From: Bacillota bacterium
Lineage (GTDB): Bacteria; Bacillota_I; Bacilli_A; RFN20; CAG-826
Reading direction: 5' to 3'
DNA: 11,077 nt
NCBI GenBank assembly: GCA_023443485.1
Contig: JAEZUH010000109.1
Coordinates: 1-11,077 of the forward strand
Numbering within the stretch: position 1 is the stretch's first letter; each line of letters opens with the position of its first letter. Below the pieces are notes generated by a model, which worked only from the letters and a program-made list of their open reading frames with translations, was not told the origin of the DNA and searched no databases. Positions 8,071 to 11,077 of the stretch are shown piece by piece. The position numbers and the translations under genes were made by a program.

Positions 8071-8472
8071 ATGGAAAAAGAAAAGTTAATTGAAAGAGCC
8101 AAGGAAGCGAGAAAGCTATCCTACACACCATATTCAAAATTTGCAGTCGGAGCAGCTCTTGAATGCAAAGATGGAAGCGTTTTTCTCGGTGCAAATATTG
8201 AGAATTCTTCCTATCCGCTTTGCATGTGCGCTGAAAGAAACGCTCTATACAATGCTTATATGCATGGTTACAAAAAAGAAGATTTTGTCGCCTTTGCCTT
8301 AAGTGGCGATACTGATGAGCCAATCTCACCTTGTGGCGCTTGTCGCCAAGTGATAAGCGAATTATATCCCAGTGATGCTCCCATCTATATGACCAACATG
8401 AAAGGCATGGTCAGAGAAACCAACGCCATCGAATTACTACCATTCGCTTTTTCTCCAGAAGATCTCAAATGA
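8071..8472 (+). CDS. cdd: Cytidine deaminase, small tetrameric form
   Basis: The enzyme converts cytidine and deoxycytidine to uridine and deoxyuridine in pyrimidine salvage. At 133 residues it matches the small homotetrameric type of Bacillus. The zinc site is complete: Cys53 and catalytic Glu55 in CAER, and Cys88 and Cys91 in PCGACR. The substrate segment YTPYSKFAVGAAL is at 18-30. ATG 8071 is preceded by AAGGAG (8055-8060) at the end of ybeY. The longer in-frame start at 8029 would add a basic extension not usual in the family. The TGA stop overlaps the first codon of era, and it shows that TGA is a stop here rather than Trp. Confidence 0.96.
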   Translation: MEKEKLIERAKEARKLSYTPYSKFAVGAALECKDGSVFLGANIENSSYPLCMCAERNALYNAYMHGYKKEDFVAFALSGDTDEPISPCGACRQVISELYPSDAPIYMTNMKGMVRETNAIELLPFAFSPEDLK

Positions 8473-9356
8473 TGAAGGTAGGTTTTGTATCAATTCTCGG
8501 CCGTCCGAATGTCGGGAAGTCAACCATAATTAACGGACTATTAAATCAAAAGATTTCGATTGTTACTGATAAATCTCAGACAACAAGAAATAATATTCGT
8601 GGCATATATAACTCTCCAGAAGCACAGATTGTTTTCGTTGATACTCCCGGTATTCATAAACCCCATCAGATCTTAGGAAAGCGCATGAATAATATGGCAT
8701 ATAGCACAGCTCATGATGTTGACGTCAATATGTTAATTGTCGATGCCTCTCTTATTTTTGGTCCTGGCGATGAATATTTGTTGGAGCACTTGGATATCCG
8801 TAATTCGCCATTGATCATTGTTTTTAATAAGATCGACCAAGCTCGTTTAGTCCATGTTGAAAAACTCAAAGAAAAATATCTGTCTTATTTTCCTAACGCC
8901 AATATCATTGAAACCGTGGCTACAGAAAAATTTAATTTGGATGACCTTTTGAAGAAAGTTATTTCTCTATTGCCAGATGGACAACCATTTTATCCCACTG
9001 AAGTCAAAACTGACAAAGATGAAGTTTTTCAAATTAAAGAAATAATTCGTGAAAAAGTCTTAAAAAATCTTAAGGAAGAAGTTCCACATTCAATCGCAGT
9101 CTATATGGAAAACATTGAATGGGAGAAAAATCCAATGCCAATTAAAGCTAGCATCATTGTCGAAAAAGAAAGCCAAAAAGGCATTGTTATCGGAGCGAAT
9201 GGCAAACGCATAAAACTCATCGGCACAAGAGCACGCAATGATATTGAAGCACTTCTAAAAAAGCATGTTTATCTCGAACTGCTTGTCAAAGTCCAAAAGG
9301 ATTGGCGAAACGAAGAAAAAGCCCTCGAAACTTTTGGCTACAAATTGGAGAAATAG
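8469..9356 (+). CDS. era: Era, GTPase for 30S ribosome assembly
   Basis: The 295-residue GTPase binds the 3' end of 16S rRNA and acts in 30S maturation. G1 is GRPNVGKS (11-18), G2 the QTTRNNIRG region (37-45), G3 DTPG (58-61) and G4 NKID (120-123). The C-terminal KH domain has its GxxG loop as GANG (242-245), followed by KRIKLIG. The start overlaps the cdd stop in an ATGATGA string, so ATG 8469 and ATG 8472 are both possible and differ by one Met. There is no strong ribosome binding site, so translation is probably coupled to cdd. Its functional partner in rRNA maturation, ybeY, lies two genes upstream. Confidence 0.97.
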   Translation: MMKVGFVSILGRPNVGKSTIINGLLNQKISIVTDKSQTTRNNIRGIYNSPEAQIVFVDTPGIHKPHQILGKRMNNMAYSTAHDVDVNMLIVDASLIFGPGDEYLLEHLDIRNSPLIIVFNKIDQARLVHVEKLKEKYLSYFPNANIIETVATEKFNLDDLLKKVISLLPDGQPFYPTEVKTDKDEVFQIKEIIREKVLKNLKEEVPHSIAVYMENIEWEKNPMPIKASIIVEKESQKGIVIGANGKRIKLIGTRARNDIEALLKKHVYLELLVKVQKDWRNEEKALETFGYKLEK

Positions 9357-9358
9357 TA

Positions 9359-10069
9359 ATGCGAGTCGTGGTTATCTCCATCACTCCATATAAAGAAAAA
9401 GATGGTATTGTCAATGCGATAAGTAAAGATGAGACCATTACTTTTTTAGTGCGAGGTCTATTAGGACCAAACAGCAAAAACGCTGCTTTGAACACCAACC
9501 TAGTCATTGCAGATATTGAACTACAGGAAGGAAATTACAAATACCCTGTCTTGAAGTCAAGCACAGTCATTACCTCTCCGATAAAGTTAACAAATGATTA
9601 TTATTATCTTAGTTCTTTAATGCTGGTTAACGAAGTCACTAAAAATCTTTTACAAGATGAAGAAAAGACATTGATTTTCAATGATTTAGTGGGCACAATT
9701 GAAGCTTTAAAAAATAAAAATAATCCGTGGATGCCCACGTTAATTTACTTGGCCAAAATCTTCAAAATTTCCGGATATGAATTCGAAGTAAATAAATGTG
9801 TTTTTTGCGGTAATAAAAAGGATATTAGAACCTTTTCTTTTAGCGATGGTGGTTTTGTCTGTTCGTCTTGTCTTGATGAAGCTACCGAAAGAGATTTTTC
9901 TAAGGAGCAAATGCTTCTACTAAGAGCTGTTTTCAATGCCGAGAATGGTAATGTTGAATTACCACATTGTTCAAAAGAAAACGCATTATTTATTTTAAAT
10001 AAATTCATAACATTTATTAACGATTCCTATGGTTTTTCTTTAAAGACCGCGGCCTTGTTAAATAAATAG
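9359..10069 (+). CDS. recO: RecO, recombination mediator protein
   Basis: The 236-residue protein works with RecR to load RecA on single-stranded DNA coated with SSB. The N-terminal OB fold is at about 1-75, a helical middle follows, and there is a four-cysteine zinc site: C147-x2-C150 and C168-x2-C171. The identity rests on this arrangement, the length, and the usual era-recO order. ATG 9359 lies two bases after the era stop and has GGAG at 9347-9350, eight bases upstream. The longer in-frame start at 9302 lies inside era and adds a segment that is a shadow of the era coding sequence. I see no clear terminator after the stop codon. Confidence 0.9.
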   Translation: MRVVVISITPYKEKDGIVNAISKDETITFLVRGLLGPNSKNAALNTNLVIADIELQEGNYKYPVLKSSTVITSPIKLTNDYYYLSSLMLVNEVTKNLLQDEEKTLIFNDLVGTIEALKNKNNPWMPTLIYLAKIFKISGYEFEVNKCVFCGNKKDIRTFSFSDGGFVCSSCLDEATERDFSKEQMLLLRAVFNAENGNVELPHCSKENALFILNKFITFINDSYGFSLKTAALLNK

Positions 10070-10102
10070 AAAAAAGATTACAAATAATACACTTATAATA
10101 GG

Positions 10103-10132
10103 TTGACAATTCCTCACGCGTGTATCTATACT
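10103..10132 (+). promoter_or_regulatory. Promoter of the glycyl-tRNA synthetase gene
   Basis: A perfect -35 box TTGACA (10103-10108) and the -10 box TATACT (10127-10132) are separated by 18 bases. The start point should be near 10139, leaving a leader of about 28 bases. That is far too short for the T-box riboswitch that often controls this gene in Bacillota. Confidence 0.8.
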
Positions 10133-10137
10133 ATACA
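10115..10137 (+). repeat. Two short dyads within the glyQS promoter
   Basis: CACGCGTG (10115-10122) is a perfect 8-base palindrome in the spacer. TGTAT (10121-10125) and ATACA (10133-10137) are an inverted repeat that flanks most of the -10 box. Either could be a repressor site, but both are short and the second may be chance in A+T-rich DNA. Confidence 0.3.
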
Positions 10138-10166
10138 AGCACGCACTCTCTAGGAGGAGTTATATT

Positions 10167-11077
10167 ATGAGCAAATTCGATTTTGACAAAGTCACAAACC
10201 ATTTTATCACCTCTGGTTTTTTATATCAGGGTTCTGAAATATATGGTGGTTTATCCAATACATGGGATTACGGACCTCTCGGTTCTGAAGTAAAAAGAAA
10301 TATCGAAAAAATGTGGTGGAAGAAATTCGTTCAAGAATCACCTACCAACGTTGGTATCGATGCAGCGATTTTAATGAATCCGAAAGTTTGGGAAGCGACA
10401 GGACACGTTTCAACTTTTAATGATCCATTGCTCGACTGCAAAGACTGTAAGATGAGATTTCGCGCTGATCAATTAATAGAAAAACAATTCCCTGATGCTG
10501 AAATCGCCGGATTGAACGATGAGCAACTCATGGTTTTTATTCGCGATAATAAGGTAAAATGTCCAAATTGTGGCGGAACAAATTTCACCGATATTCGTAA
10601 GTTTAATATGATGTTCAAAACTCACATCGGTGTAACCGAAGACAGCAAGTCAGTTGTTTATTTACGTCCTGAGACCGCTCAAGGTGTCTTCGTTAACTTT
10701 AAAAACATCTTAAGAACCACTCGTCGAAAATTACCGATTGGTATTTGCAATGTTGGCAAGGCCTTTAGAAATGAAATTACTCCGGGGCAAATGACATTTA
10801 GAACTCGCGAATTTACCCAGATGGAAATGGAATTCTTCTGCAAACCAGGAGAAGACTTAAAGTGGTTTGATTTTTGGAAAAAACGCTGTTTAGATTTCGT
10901 GGCTGATTTAGGCATTAAAAAAGAAGACTTACGCTTACGCGATCACGAGCCTGCTGAGCTCGCTTTCTATTCCAAAGCTACTACTGATATTGAATATCAC
11001 TTTCCATTCGGATGGGGTGAAGTTTGGGGCATCGCTGACCGAACTGATTACGATTTAAAACGACATGCAACATACAG
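10167..11077 (+). CDS. glyQS: Glycyl-tRNA synthetase, single-chain alpha2 type (3' end outside window)
   Basis: The enzyme charges tRNA-Gly with glycine. The first 303 codons are present and the frame is still open at the end of the window. It is a class II synthetase of the dimeric type used by staphylococci and mycoplasmas, not the alpha2-beta2 glyQ/glyS type. Evidence includes [14 protein letters not shown] (26-39), [14 protein letters not shown] (167-180), and motif 2, [19 protein letters not shown] (200-218). An insertion carries two zinc-finger-like pairs, C91-x2-C94 and C132-x2-C135. AGGAGG (10152-10157) lies nine bases before the ATG. It has its own promoter, but no terminator separates it from recO. 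About a third of the protein is probably missing. Confidence 0.96.
   Translation, partial: MSKFDFDKVTNHFITSGFLYQGSEIYGGLSNTWDYGPLGSEVKRNIEKMWWKKFVQESPTNVGIDAAILMNPKVWEATGHVSTFNDPLLDCKDCKMRFRADQLIEKQFPDAEIAGLNDEQLMVFIRDNKVKCPNCGGTNFTDIRKFNMMFKTHIGVTEDSKSVVYLRPETAQGVFVNFKNILRTTRRKLPIGICNVGKAFRNEITPGQMTFRTREFTQMEMEFFCKPGEDLKWFDFWKKRCLDFVADLGIKKEDLRLRDHEPAELAFYSKATTDIEYHFPFGWGEVWGIADRTDYDLKRHATY

Noticed and set aside
7997..8329. 110-codon frame on the minus strand
   Set aside because: It lies opposite ybeY and cdd, both of which have complete catalytic motifs, and it shows no recognisable domain or ribosome binding site.
8469..8474. Mycoplasma-type code with TGA read as Trp
   Set aside because: TGA ends cdd exactly where era begins and at the normal family length, and the Trp codons checked are TGG.
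10094..10099. TATAAT as the -10 box of a second glyQS promoter
   Set aside because: There is no acceptable -35 hexamer at the right distance and no extended -10 TG; the TTGACA/TATACT pair downstream is much better.
10070..10166. T-box riboswitch before glyQS
   Set aside because: The intergenic space is only 97 bases, and I see no specifier stem or terminator/antiterminator pair.

Overview
The window looks like a chromosomal housekeeping segment of an A+T-rich member of the Bacillota, most like the Bacilli/Mollicutes side of the phylum (Acholeplasma, Izemoplasma or Erysipelotrichia-like). The grounds are the gene order, the AGGAGG-type ribosome binding sites, a Gram-positive-type DnaK, and a single-chain class II glycyl-tRNA synthetase of the kind found in staphylococci and mycoplasmas. 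The standard genetic code applies: cdd ends in TGA, and Trp is TGG wherever I checked. Every gene is on the + strand. I see no mobile element, CRISPR array, rRNA or tRNA.

Region 1 (1-1483) holds the last 35 codons of a protein that may be a Fic-family winged-helix tail, a 73-residue single-span membrane protein, and hemW (radical-SAM haem chaperone), ending at a probable terminator. Region 2 (1525-6306) is a complete class I heat-shock operon, hrcA-grpE-dnaK-dnaJ. It is driven by a TTGACA/TATAAT promoter with a CIRCE operator over its start point and closed by a strong intrinsic terminator. HrcA should repress the operon through CIRCE; GrpE, DnaK and DnaJ form the chaperone cycle. An unusual 13-bp hairpin lies between dnaK and dnaJ.

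Region 3 (6341-7571) is the least ordinary part. It holds one gene for a C39-like cysteine peptidase domain joined to six predicted membrane spans, which stops where the ATPase domain of a peptidase-containing ABC exporter would begin. Its ribosome binding site is the right arm of a 7-bp hairpin. Where the prmA/rsmE genes often follow dnaJ in Bacillota, this gene is found instead.

Region 4 (7589-11077) holds ybeY-cdd-era-recO, a tightly packed set for rRNA maturation, pyrimidine salvage, 30S assembly and recombinational repair. It is followed, behind its own promoter, by the first 303 codons of glycyl-tRNA synthetase, which runs off the window. ybeY seems to have an almost leaderless start. 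The dgkA gene often found between ybeY and cdd is absent.

Most of the window is well-understood core genome. The points that deserve a second look are the ATPase-less C39 membrane protein with its sequestered start, the ybeY start, and the dnaK-dnaJ hairpin.
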